Below, in pieces: positions 1-5,218 of a stretch of 5,218 nt of DNA. The notes under the pieces are model-generated. The model searched no databases. It was not told where the DNA came from and saw only the letters and a list, made by a program, of their open reading frames with translations. The stretch covers positions 1 through 5,218 of the forward strand of contig CALMMH010000642.1 of assembly GCA_937868145.1 (NCBI GenBank), written 5' to 3'. The position numbers and the translations under genes are program-made. The stretch comes from an uncultured Phycisphaerales bacterium. Lineage in GTDB: Bacteria > Planctomycetota > Phycisphaerae > Sedimentisphaerales > Anaerobacaceae. Each line of letters starts with the position of its first letter. Position 1 is the first letter of the stretch.

Positions 1-126
1 CGCGCCCCGGGCGCGCTCCAGGAAAAGGCCTTGGCCAAGATCGCCGGCGCCAAGGGTAAGATGAAAAAGAAGGCCGAAGAAGCAGCGAAAGAGCTTGAGG
101 ACCTGGGACCGATCCTCAAGACATGA
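1..126 (+). CDS. 3' end of an unidentified gene, Lys/Ala-rich C-terminal tail
   Basis: Frame 1 is open from the window edge to a TGA at 124-126 and gives 41 residues, while the other two forward frames hit stops within about 65 bases. Nearly all third codon positions in the first half are G or C, matching the coding style of the genes downstream, which supports real coding. The visible tail is rich in Lys, Ala and Glu (nine lysines, including KMKKK at residues 20-24) and ends in GPILKT; residues 7-36 could form a charged amphipathic helix. No family can be recognised from this fragment. It lies 213 bases before the ATPase gene with a separate promoter candidate between them, so it need not belong to the same transcript. 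Confidence 0.6.
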   Translation, partial: RAPGALQEKALAKIAGAKGKMKKKAEEAAKELEDLGPILKT

Positions 127-277
127 CGGCTCAGGGGTCTGGGAGTCGCGGGGTGGTTGGATCTACGTCAAGGAAAAGGCGAGAAAGCTTCCCGTGTGTG
201 GTGTGACCGAAGATGGCCTCGGTTATCCGGGCATTTGTCTGTGTCTTATTAACCGGATGTCTGATTCATAATATTCT

Positions 278-305
278 TTAACATCGGTATTTACTTCGCT
301 ACAAT
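278..305 (+). promoter_or_regulatory. sigma70-like promoter for the gspE-gspF-pseudopilin operon
   Basis: A -35 box TTAACA (278-283, five of six matches to TTGACA) is followed by a 16-base spacer and a -10 box TACAAT (300-305, five of six matches to TATAAT). Transcription would start near 312, leaving a short leader of about 30 bases before the ATPase start codon. It sits in the AT-rich part of the gap, in the expected place and orientation. The assignment rests on consensus matching only; the preferred promoter sequences of this host are unknown. Confidence 0.5.
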
Positions 306-331
306 AAAGTCGTATTGATTATAGGGTCTTT

Positions 332-336
332 AAGGG
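332..336 (+). promoter_or_regulatory. ribosome binding site of the ATPase gene (bears on start choice)
   Basis: AAGGG at 332-336 is the only purine-rich Shine-Dalgarno-like tract before the gene. It is 3 bases from the ATG at 340 but 9 bases from the in-frame ATG at 346. Normal spacing is about 5 to 10 bases, so the site favours the second ATG. Confidence 0.45.
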
Positions 337-339
337 TCA

Positions 340-2112
340 ATGACGATGGCAAACACAAAGGCAAACGAGAAGCTCCCTCCAGTCGAACAGCTCCGTGGCC
401 GGCCGATCGGCAGGATCCTGATGAAGATGGGACTGTTGAGCCGGGAGAAGGTTCACGAGTGCCTTGAGATCCAGAAGAAGCGAGGGGGCGGCATCCGCAT
501 CGGGCAAATCTTCCTGGAGTTGGGACTGGTCGACGAGGCGCGTCTCCAGATCGCCTTGGCGGCCCAGCGAGGCATCGAGTACATCAGCATCGACGGGATG
601 GACATCCCCGCCGACATCATTGAAAAAGTTCCGGCTCAGACGGCCAAAAGCTTCCACGTCGTCCCCATCTCTTTCAACAAGGACAAGAACGAACTGACGA
701 TTGCTCTCGATAATGTGGACAACTTCCGGGCGACAGACGACCTGCGGACGCTCATGGGATTCGCCGTGACGGCCAAGATGACCGACCGGAACAGTCTTGA
801 GAGCGCGTTGACAAAATATTATGAGACCAAGCAGGACGACAACATCACGGAGTTGATCGACGAGATTCAGTCGGATAGCTTCCTTCAGGAGTTCGAGGGG
901 AGGAGTGCGAGCATCGACCTCGACGAGCTCAAGGAGCTGTCGGAATCCAACCCCGTCAAGAAGCTGCTGAACCTCGTGCTCCTTCAGGCCATCCGGGACA
1001 AGGCCTCCGACATCCATTTCGAGCCGTTCGAGAGCGAGTACAAGATGAGGTATCGCATCGACGGCGTGCTCTATGAGATGATCCCTCCGCCCAAATACAT
1101 CGCGGCGGCTTTGAGCTCCCGTATCAAGGTTATGGCCAGCCTGGACATCGCCGAGCGGCGTCTGCCTCAGGACGGTCGTATTTCTCTGAGCGTCCAGGGC
1201 AACCCGGTGGACCTCCGCGTCAGCGTGCTGCCCACGATGTTCGGCGAGAGCGTCGTGCTTCGTGTGCTGGACCGAAGCCAGGTGAGTTTCGATATCAACA
1301 AGCTGGGCCTGCGGCAGGCCGACATCAAGACCTTCCGGTCGCTCATCGACAAACCCAACGGCATCGTGATCGTCACCGGGCCCACCGGCTCCGGCAAGAC
1401 CACGACCCTCTATGCGGCTCTCAACGAGCTGAACACCATCGACACCAAGATCATCACGACCGAGGACCCGGTCGAGTACGATATGGACGGCATGATTCAG
1501 GTCCAGATGAAGCCGTCCATCGGATTGACGTTCGCCCGGTGTCTGCGTTCCATCTTGCGTCAGGACCCGGACATCATTCTCGTCGGCGAAATTCGTGACC
1601 TGGAGACCGCGGAAATCGCGGCCCAGGCGTCCCTGACCGGCCACTTGGTCTTCACGACGGTTCACACCAACGACGCCCCGAGCACGGTGGCCCGTCTGCT
1701 GGATCTGGGCGTCGAACCCTTCCTTTTGACGGCGACCATCGAAGGCATCGTGGCCCAGCGGCTGGTCCGAAAGATCTGCACGAGCTGCAAGACCGGGTTC
1801 GAGCCCAACGAGGCGCAGCTCAAGGACCTCCGCCTGACGGAGGAGGACATCAAGGGCAAGAAGTTCTACTACGGCCGAGGGTGCAGCCGCTGCAACGGCA
1901 CCGGCTACAAGGGCCGGCTCGGCGTGTTCGAGATCATGGTGTTGAACGAGGAAACCCGCGACCTGATCATGAATCGCGCCTCGACGAACGTGCTTCGCAT
2001 GGCGGCGCTCAAGCACGGCATGGTGCCTCTGCGGGAAAACGGATTGGCTGCGATCTACGATGGTCTGACTACGATCGACGAGATCGCCAGGGAAACGATG
2101 GTCGAAGGATAA
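340..2112 (+). CDS. gspE: GspE/PilB-family secretion/pilus assembly ATPase with MshEN-type N-terminal domain
   Basis: Cytoplasmic hexameric ATPase that would power pseudopilin fibre assembly. It has 590 residues counted from the ATG at 340; the in-frame ATG at 346 (start MANTK) has better Shine-Dalgarno spacing and removes only two residues. The N-terminal domain (about 20-160) contains two 24-residue motifs, 22-45 and 53-76, matching the MshEN cyclic-di-GMP-binding pattern. The C-terminal ATPase core is complete: Walker A GPTGSGKT at 347-354 (Lys353), Asp box TTEDPVEY at 373-380, Walker B DIILVGE at 411-417 with Glu417, and His box LTGHLVFTTVHTND at 432-445. A zinc-binding tetracysteine is intact (Cys480, Cys483, Cys515, Cys518), a feature of GspE/PilB extension ATPases and not of PilT retraction ATPases. 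Length is normal for the family. The platform protein gene follows after 56 bases. Sequence alone does not separate GspE (secretion) from PilB (pilus); the pseudopilin neighbours fit either. Confidence 0.95.
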   Translation: MTMANTKANEKLPPVEQLRGRPIGRILMKMGLLSREKVHECLEIQKKRGGGIRIGQIFLELGLVDEARLQIALAAQRGIEYISIDGMDIPADIIEKVPAQTAKSFHVVPISFNKDKNELTIALDNVDNFRATDDLRTLMGFAVTAKMTDRNSLESALTKYYETKQDDNITELIDEIQSDSFLQEFEGRSASIDLDELKELSESNPVKKLLNLVLLQAIRDKASDIHFEPFESEYKMRYRIDGVLYEMIPPPKYIAAALSSRIKVMASLDIAERRLPQDGRISLSVQGNPVDLRVSVLPTMFGESVVLRVLDRSQVSFDINKLGLRQADIKTFRSLIDKPNGIVIVTGPTGSGKTTTLYAALNELNTIDTKIITTEDPVEYDMDGMIQVQMKPSIGLTFARCLRSILRQDPDIILVGEIRDLETAEIAAQASLTGHLVFTTVHTNDAPSTVARLLDLGVEPFLLTATIEGIVAQRLVRKICTSCKTGFEPNEAQLKDLRLTEEDIKGKKFYYGRGCSRCNGTGYKGRLGVFEIMVLNEETRDLIMNRASTNVLRMAALKHGMVPLRENGLAAIYDGLTTIDEIARETMVEG

Positions 2113-2157
2113 CCGGATCGTTTGAATTGCCGTATACGCTAACGGTCAAGGGAAAGT

Positions 2158-2167
2158 GAGGTAGGAG
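2158..2167 (+). promoter_or_regulatory. ribosome binding site of gspF
   Basis: Two overlapping candidates precede the ATG at 2169: GAGG at 2158-2161, 7 bases away, and AGGAG at 2163-2167, only 1 base away. The first has workable spacing. The start is also fixed by family: the N terminus MPVFQYVALD is the usual beginning of GspF proteins. Confidence 0.5.
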
Positions 2168-2168
2168 T

Positions 2169-3428
2169 ATGCCGGTCTTCCAGTATGTGGCGCTGGATTC
2201 CCAAGGGGTTGAGATCAAGGACGAGATCGAGGCCCTCAGCGAAAAGGAAGCGATCAGCAAGATCCGCAACATGGGCTACTTCCCCACGAAGGTCCGTTCC
2301 AAGACGGCCACGGCCAAGGCGGGAGGCAAAGCGGCTTCGACGAAGCCCAAGGCCCGAAGAGGGGCCGGCGCCAAAGTCAAGATCAAGTACGTCACGCAGT
2401 TTGCCCGGCAGTTGTCCACCCTCCAGGACGCGGGGTTGCCGGTGTTGCGGTCCCTGCGAATTCTCGAAGAGCAGGCGAAGAAAGGCGGCTTCAAGCGAAT
2501 CATCGGCTACGTCGCCGACGACATCGAAGGCGGCTCGACGCTTTCGGAAGCGTTCGGAAAGTACCCCCGGTGCTTCGACCGGCTGTTCGTGAACATGATC
2601 GCCGCGGGCGAGGCGGGCGGTGTGCTCGACCTGATCCTGTCCCGCGTCGCGGACTTCAAGGAAAAGGCCGAGCGGCTCAAGGCCCGCGTCAAGGGCGCCA
2701 TGATTTACCCGGTCGTCGTGCTGGTCGCCGCGATGGGCATCGTGATGGGCCTGATGACGTTCGTGATCCCGTCCTTTGCGAACACGATCTCGGAAATGGC
2801 CGGCGGCAAGCTGAACCCGATCACGGCCACCGTGATGGGCATCAGCCGTTGGATCTCCAAGGAATACGGCTGGGTCTACTTGATCGGCGCGCCCGTGGGG
2901 ATCATCTTCCTGCTGAAATTCCTGCGGCGGTTCCGCCCGTGCCGGCTCGTGCTGGACACGATCCAGTTGCGGCTCCCGGTCATCGGGCAGCTGACCAGCA
3001 AGGTCTCCATCACCCGATGGACGCGAACGCTGGGCACCCTGATCAGCGCCGGCGTGCCGATTCTCGACGCGATCAACGTCACGCGAGAGACCGCCGGCAA
3101 CGAAGTGTATGCGAACATGCTCACGGCGGTTCACAACTCGATTCGCCAGGGCGACACATTCGCGGGCCCCTTGCGGTTGTCCAAGACGGTCGACCTGCTG
3201 GTGGCCAACATGGTCGCGGTCGGCGAGGAAACGGGCGATCTGGACAAGATGCTCCTGAAGGTCGCCGATCAGTACGACGAGCAGGTGGACGTGCTCGTCG
3301 GCGGTTTGATGTCCATGCTCGAGCCCATCATGATCATCGGGCTGGGAAGCATCGTCGGTGTGATCGTTATGGCCGTGTTCTTGCCGATCATCCAGGTCAT
3401 CACCAGCCTGGGCGCCGCGAGCACGTGA
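2169..3428 (+). CDS. gspF: GspF/PilC-family inner-membrane platform protein
   Basis: Polytopic inner-membrane protein that couples the assembly ATPase to pseudopilin insertion into the fibre. It has 419 residues, close to the usual 400 or so. It begins with the typical short cytoplasmic domain (1-43: MPVFQYVALD, then a stretch ending GYFPTKV), followed by a Lys/Ala/Gly-rich basic linker (about 44-72). The first GspF domain (about 74-197) contains QFARQLSTLQDAGLPVL and GEAGGVLD (147-154). The second (about 278-400) repeats the pattern with RWTRTLGTLISAGVPIL and GEETGDLD (352-359). Three hydrophobic segments are predicted by eye at 179-200, 235-252 and 387-408, the family's standard topology. 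It lies 56 bases after the ATPase gene and 70 bases before the first pseudopilin gene, in the usual E-F-pseudopilin order. The only departure from the family noticed is the length and basic character of the linker. Confidence 0.95.
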   Translation: MPVFQYVALDSQGVEIKDEIEALSEKEAISKIRNMGYFPTKVRSKTATAKAGGKAASTKPKARRGAGAKVKIKYVTQFARQLSTLQDAGLPVLRSLRILEEQAKKGGFKRIIGYVADDIEGGSTLSEAFGKYPRCFDRLFVNMIAAGEAGGVLDLILSRVADFKEKAERLKARVKGAMIYPVVVLVAAMGIVMGLMTFVIPSFANTISEMAGGKLNPITATVMGISRWISKEYGWVYLIGAPVGIIFLLKFLRRFRPCRLVLDTIQLRLPVIGQLTSKVSITRWTRTLGTLISAGVPILDAINVTRETAGNEVYANMLTAVHNSIRQGDTFAGPLRLSKTVDLLVANMVAVGEETGDLDKMLLKVADQYDEQVDVLVGGLMSMLEPIMIIGLGSIVGVIVMAVFLPIIQVITSLGAAST

Positions 3429-3464
3429 TCCGCAATCCCGAAGATCCAAGATCGAAAATCCAAG
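3428..3464 (+). repeat. imperfect heptamer tandem array (ATCCAAG-like)
   Basis: Starting at the last base of the gspF stop codon there are five consecutive units: ATCCGCA (3428-3434), ATCCCGAAG (3435-3443), ATCCAAG (3444-3450), ATCGAAA (3451-3457) and ATCCAAG (3458-3464). Four are exactly seven bases long and one has a two-base insertion; the third and fifth are identical. The array fills about half of the 70-base gap before the pseudopilin gene. It has no inverted symmetry and no start codon, so it is neither a terminator nor coding. Short heptamer repeats between genes are known in several bacterial groups; whether this one belongs to a genome-wide family cannot be told from one copy. Confidence 0.55.
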
Positions 3465-3486
3465 TTGTCGCGCGTGTAAGGAAAAA

Positions 3487-3493
3487 AAGGAGA
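3487..3493 (+). promoter_or_regulatory. ribosome binding site of the first pseudopilin gene
   Basis: AAGGAGA (3487-3493) is a near-perfect Shine-Dalgarno sequence; its GGAG core ends 6 bases before the ATG at 3499. It is the strongest ribosome binding site in the window, consistent with high demand for a pseudopilin subunit. Confidence 0.75.
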
Positions 3494-3498
3494 AGACT

Positions 3499-4401
3499 AT
3501 GAGACCGACCCTCAACCAAACCGGAAAGAAACGGGCGTTCACCATCGTGGAACTGCTGACCGTGATGAGCATCATCGTCATCCTGATCGGTCTGCTGGTT
3601 CCGGCATTGAACAAGGTCAAACGCTATGCCTACGACGTGAAGCAGCAGGCTCAGTTGCACGCCATCAGCGCGGCCATCGAGCTGTTCAGCAACGAGATGG
3701 GCGGCTATCCGAGTTCGACGGCCGAGGACGCGCAGGGGTTGCCCTACTGTGGCGCCATGAAACTGTGCGAAGCCCTGATGGGACAGGACCTGCTCGGTTT
3801 CCACTCCAATTCGCTCTTCCTGCGGACTGGCATGGATGCGTCGGCGACGACGCTGTACCCGACGAACATTGACGCGTTGAGCCCCACTCTTCGCGCGCAG
3901 AACCTCTCGGCGAGGAAGGGACCCTATCTGCAGGCCGAGAACGCCAATGCCTGGCGCCTGAAAGACATCTACGGCGCCAACGTCGGAAGTTTCCTGGGGA
4001 CTTCGTTCGTGTTGTGCGATGTGTACCAGAAGCAGATGCAGTCGGGAGAGAAGACCGGCATGCCGATCCTGTACTACAAGGCCGACACCGCCAACACGTT
4101 CCACGATCCGAATCTGGCCGGCTCGATGACGGCCACCAACGCCAACGGGAACATCTACAACTATCTCGACAACAATCAACTGGTCGCCCTGGGCAAACCG
4201 TGGGAAGGAAGCGGCGCCGCCGCGAGCACTCACAAGCTGGTCGATCCCGTGCGGTTCTACACCAACACGCAGAGCAACAAGATCACCACAGCCAACCGGC
4301 CTTTCCGCGCCGACGAGTACATCCTGATCTCCGCCGGATGGGACAACGAGTACGGCACCGCCGACGACATCTGCAACTTCGAATGGAAGTACAAGGATTG
4401 A
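3499..4401 (+). CDS. large type II secretion-type pseudopilin, paralogue 1
   Basis: A prepilin-like protein of 300 residues, expected to be cleaved and N-methylated by prepilin peptidase and assembled by the upstream ATPase and platform protein. The leader (1-13) is basic (KKR at 10-12) with Ala13 at -1, mature Phe14, Glu18 at +5, and a hydrophobic helix to about residue 37. The helix continues into a GspG-like stem ending in YPSS (70-73). GspG proteins usually stop near 140-150 residues; here a further region follows with YCGA (83-86), EALMGQDLLGFH (91-102), YLQAENANAW (143-152), VLCDV (171-175) and PILYY (189-193). Most of these recur in the next gene. The C terminus has SAGWDNEYGTADDI (278-291), an acidic loop like those near the end of many GspG-type pseudopilins, where calcium is bound. 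There are four cysteines (84, 90, 173, 292). Ala at -1 is less usual than Gly. The exact role, major or minor subunit, cannot be assigned. Confidence 0.85.
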   Translation: MRPTLNQTGKKRAFTIVELLTVMSIIVILIGLLVPALNKVKRYAYDVKQQAQLHAISAAIELFSNEMGGYPSSTAEDAQGLPYCGAMKLCEALMGQDLLGFHSNSLFLRTGMDASATTLYPTNIDALSPTLRAQNLSARKGPYLQAENANAWRLKDIYGANVGSFLGTSFVLCDVYQKQMQSGEKTGMPILYYKADTANTFHDPNLAGSMTATNANGNIYNYLDNNQLVALGKPWEGSGAAASTHKLVDPVRFYTNTQSNKITTANRPFRADEYILISAGWDNEYGTADDICNFEWKYKD

Positions 4402-4469
4402 CGGCAGTCCCATTCCAGGGATGATCGCGGCAATCGGATTGGCATGGCGATTTAGGAAAGAGGATACCC
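4402..4469. other. short gap between the two pseudopilin genes
   Basis: These 68 bases contain no terminator-like hairpin and no promoter with acceptable spacing. Only the ribosome binding site of the following gene is recognisable, which favours transcription of both pseudopilin genes together. Confidence 0.4.
4459..4464 (+). promoter_or_regulatory. ribosome binding site that fixes the GTG start of the second pseudopilin gene
   Basis: AGAGGA (4459-4464) lies 5 bases before a GTG at 4470. The GTG begins MKTKRSG, a compact basic leader ending in Gly directly before the hydrophobic helix, exactly as a prepilin needs. No in-frame ATG occurs before the hydrophobic helix; the first one (codon 37, at 4578) lies beyond it and would remove the whole signal. 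Confidence 0.7.
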
Positions 4470-5218
4470 GTGAAAACGAAAAGATCGGGCCTGACAGTCA
4501 TTGAGATCCTGGTCGTGGTCGGCATCATCGCCATTCTGGTGGGGCTGTTGCTGCCGGCGGTGCACAAGGTGCAGAAAATGGCCAAGGACACCAAGCAGAG
4601 AGCCCAGTTCACGGCCATCGAACTCGGTCTGGCGGCCTTCAAGCACGACTACGGGGACTATCCGTCGTCGTTCTGGTACGATCCCTCGACTCCGGGCAAG
4701 ACGACGCAGACCTACTGCGGCGCCCAGAAACTGGCCGAGGCTCTGCTCGGCTGGGATCTGCTCGGGTTCCATCCGGATTCCGCCTGGCGGTCGGACGGGC
4801 GGGATGAGAATGGGACCATGGGTACGGTGTACGAAGCGAGCGACACGCTCAAGCACCGCAAGGATCGCTACATCGAGTTGGAGACGGCCAACGCCTTTCT
4901 CCTGGGCGGCGGTCAAGACGCGCTGTTCCCCGGTGACGTTAGTCCGCTGGCGTCGCGAACCTATGTGTTGTGCGACGTATTCGGCCGCAACGAACGGCGG
5001 ATACAATTGGGCGACAACCGGGTGAAAATGGTGACGCCGGGAAGCCCGATTCTGTACTACCGGGCCAACCCGTCCAACCTTGTGCATCTTCCGCCTGACT
5101 TGCAGCACACCAGTTCGGCCATCTACGACGCGCGGGACAACGCGCCCATCGTGAACCTCGGATGGCTGGGCGATGCGACGAAGGCCCGCAGGACCCTCGG
5201 CTGGCAGCCGAAGGTCGG
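4470..5218 (+). CDS. large type II secretion-type pseudopilin, paralogue 2 (3' end beyond window)
   Basis: Starts at GTG and stays open for 249 codons to the window edge. The leader is seven residues with Gly7 at -1, mature Leu8, Glu12 at +5, and a hydrophobic helix to about residue 31, a textbook prepilin peptidase site. The stem ends in YPSS (64-67), followed by the motifs also found in the preceding gene: YCGA (82-85), EALLGWDLLGFH (90-101), a Tyr-x-x-x-Glu-x-Ala-Asn-Ala segment (134-142), YVLCDV (165-170) and PILYY (193-197), then an IY...DN...LG segment (218-231) that matches 219-232 of the first protein. Two cysteines (83 and 168) are shared. Numbering stays parallel, so about 50 residues are probably missing, including the acidic C-terminal loop. 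The pair looks like an old tandem duplication that has diverged substantially. It would be a second fibre subunit or a partner of the first. Confidence 0.85.
   Translation, partial: MKTKRSGLTVIEILVVVGIIAILVGLLLPAVHKVQKMAKDTKQRAQFTAIELGLAAFKHDYGDYPSSFWYDPSTPGKTTQTYCGAQKLAEALLGWDLLGFHPDSAWRSDGRDENGTMGTVYEASDTLKHRKDRYIELETANAFLLGGGQDALFPGDVSPLASRTYVLCDVFGRNERRIQLGDNRVKMVTPGSPILYYRANPSNLVHLPPDLQHTSSAIYDARDNAPIVNLGWLGDATKARRTLGWQPKV

Larger units (their letters stand above)
127..339. other. intergenic region upstream of the assembly operon
   Basis: This 213-base gap has no open frame with coding character. Its second half (about 232-330) is clearly richer in A+T than the surrounding genes, as expected for a promoter region. 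It contains the sigma70-like promoter listed separately. An imperfect inverted repeat (220-230 against 249-258) is present but has no following T run, so no intrinsic terminator for the upstream gene is evident. Confidence 0.6.

Noticed and set aside
220..258. Possible hairpin: CGGTTA (220-225) with TAACCG (250-255), or ATCCGG (225-230) with CCGGAT (253-258)
   Set aside because: Stems are only 6 bases with loops over 20 bases, the two pairings exclude each other, and no T run follows, so it is not a convincing terminator or riboswitch.
267..272. CATAAT as an alternative -10 box
   Set aside because: It matches the -10 consensus in five of six positions but has no acceptable -35 box 16-18 bases upstream, unlike the TTAACA/TACAAT pair just downstream.
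337..2016. A 559-residue open frame on the minus strand across the ATPase gene
   Set aside because: It lies fully antisense to a gene with intact catalytic motifs. Its product is rich in His, Arg, Asp, Gln and Val without recognisable domains, as expected for the complement of GC-rich coding DNA. No ribosome binding context was seen that favours it.
2139..3620. A 493-residue minus-strand open frame across gspF
   Set aside because: Same kind of antisense shadow: His/Asp/Arg/Gln-rich low-complexity product, overlapping a well-supported platform gene and running into the next gene's leader.
3400..4413. A 337-residue minus-strand open frame across the first pseudopilin gene
   Set aside because: Antisense shadow of a gene with a clear signal peptide, ribosome binding site and conserved paralogue.
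4428..4450. Partial inverted symmetry (CAATC, GATTG) in the gap between the pseudopilin genes
   Set aside because: The arms are separated by a single base, so a hairpin could form only about three pairs; there is no T tract.
4501..5025. Open frames in another plus frame (174 residues) and on the minus strand (218 residues, 4452-5108) over the second pseudopilin
   Set aside because: The frame beginning at GTG 4470 has the prepilin signal, a ribosome binding site and alignment with the preceding paralogue over its whole length; the others are Arg-rich or low-complexity shadows.

Overview
The window holds the middle of what looks like a type II secretion / type IV pilus-like assembly operon, all on the plus strand: the 3' end of an unidentified gene (1-126), a GspE/PilB-family assembly ATPase (340-2112), a GspF/PilC-family inner-membrane platform protein (2169-3428), and two consecutive related prepilin-like proteins (3499-4401, and 4470 to the window edge, truncated there). 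There is no sign of an RNA gene, insertion sequence, CRISPR array or phage gene.

Host: the DNA is GC-rich with strongly GC-biased third codon positions. The first pseudopilin leader (a 'KKRAFTIVELL...' type signal with Ala rather than Gly before the cleavage point) and the large pseudopilin-like proteins resemble those common in Planctomycetota, especially the Phycisphaerae side. That is an inference from style; no marker gene is present to prove it.

Layout: a 213-base AT-richer gap (127-339) separates the upstream gene from the ATPase gene and contains a good sigma70-like promoter (TTAACA, 16-base spacer, TACAAT) that would start the operon about 30 bases before the ATPase start. Downstream genes are spaced by 56, 70 and 68 bases, each with its own Shine-Dalgarno sequence, and no convincing terminator lies between them, so co-transcription is likely. 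The gap between the platform gene and the first pseudopilin carries a small imperfect heptamer array built on ATCCAAG.

How it fits together: the ATPase would use ATP in the cytoplasm to drive the platform protein, which extracts mature pseudopilins from the inner membrane into a short fibre. The ATPase N terminus carries two 24-residue motifs in the format of the MshEN cyclic-di-GMP-binding domain, so assembly may be controlled by that second messenger. The two pseudopilins are paralogues of about 300 residues, roughly twice the size of a usual GspG, and share an extended C-terminal region with conserved motifs including two cysteines. This pair is the least ordinary part of the window. Secretin, prepilin peptidase and minor pseudopilin genes are not seen here.
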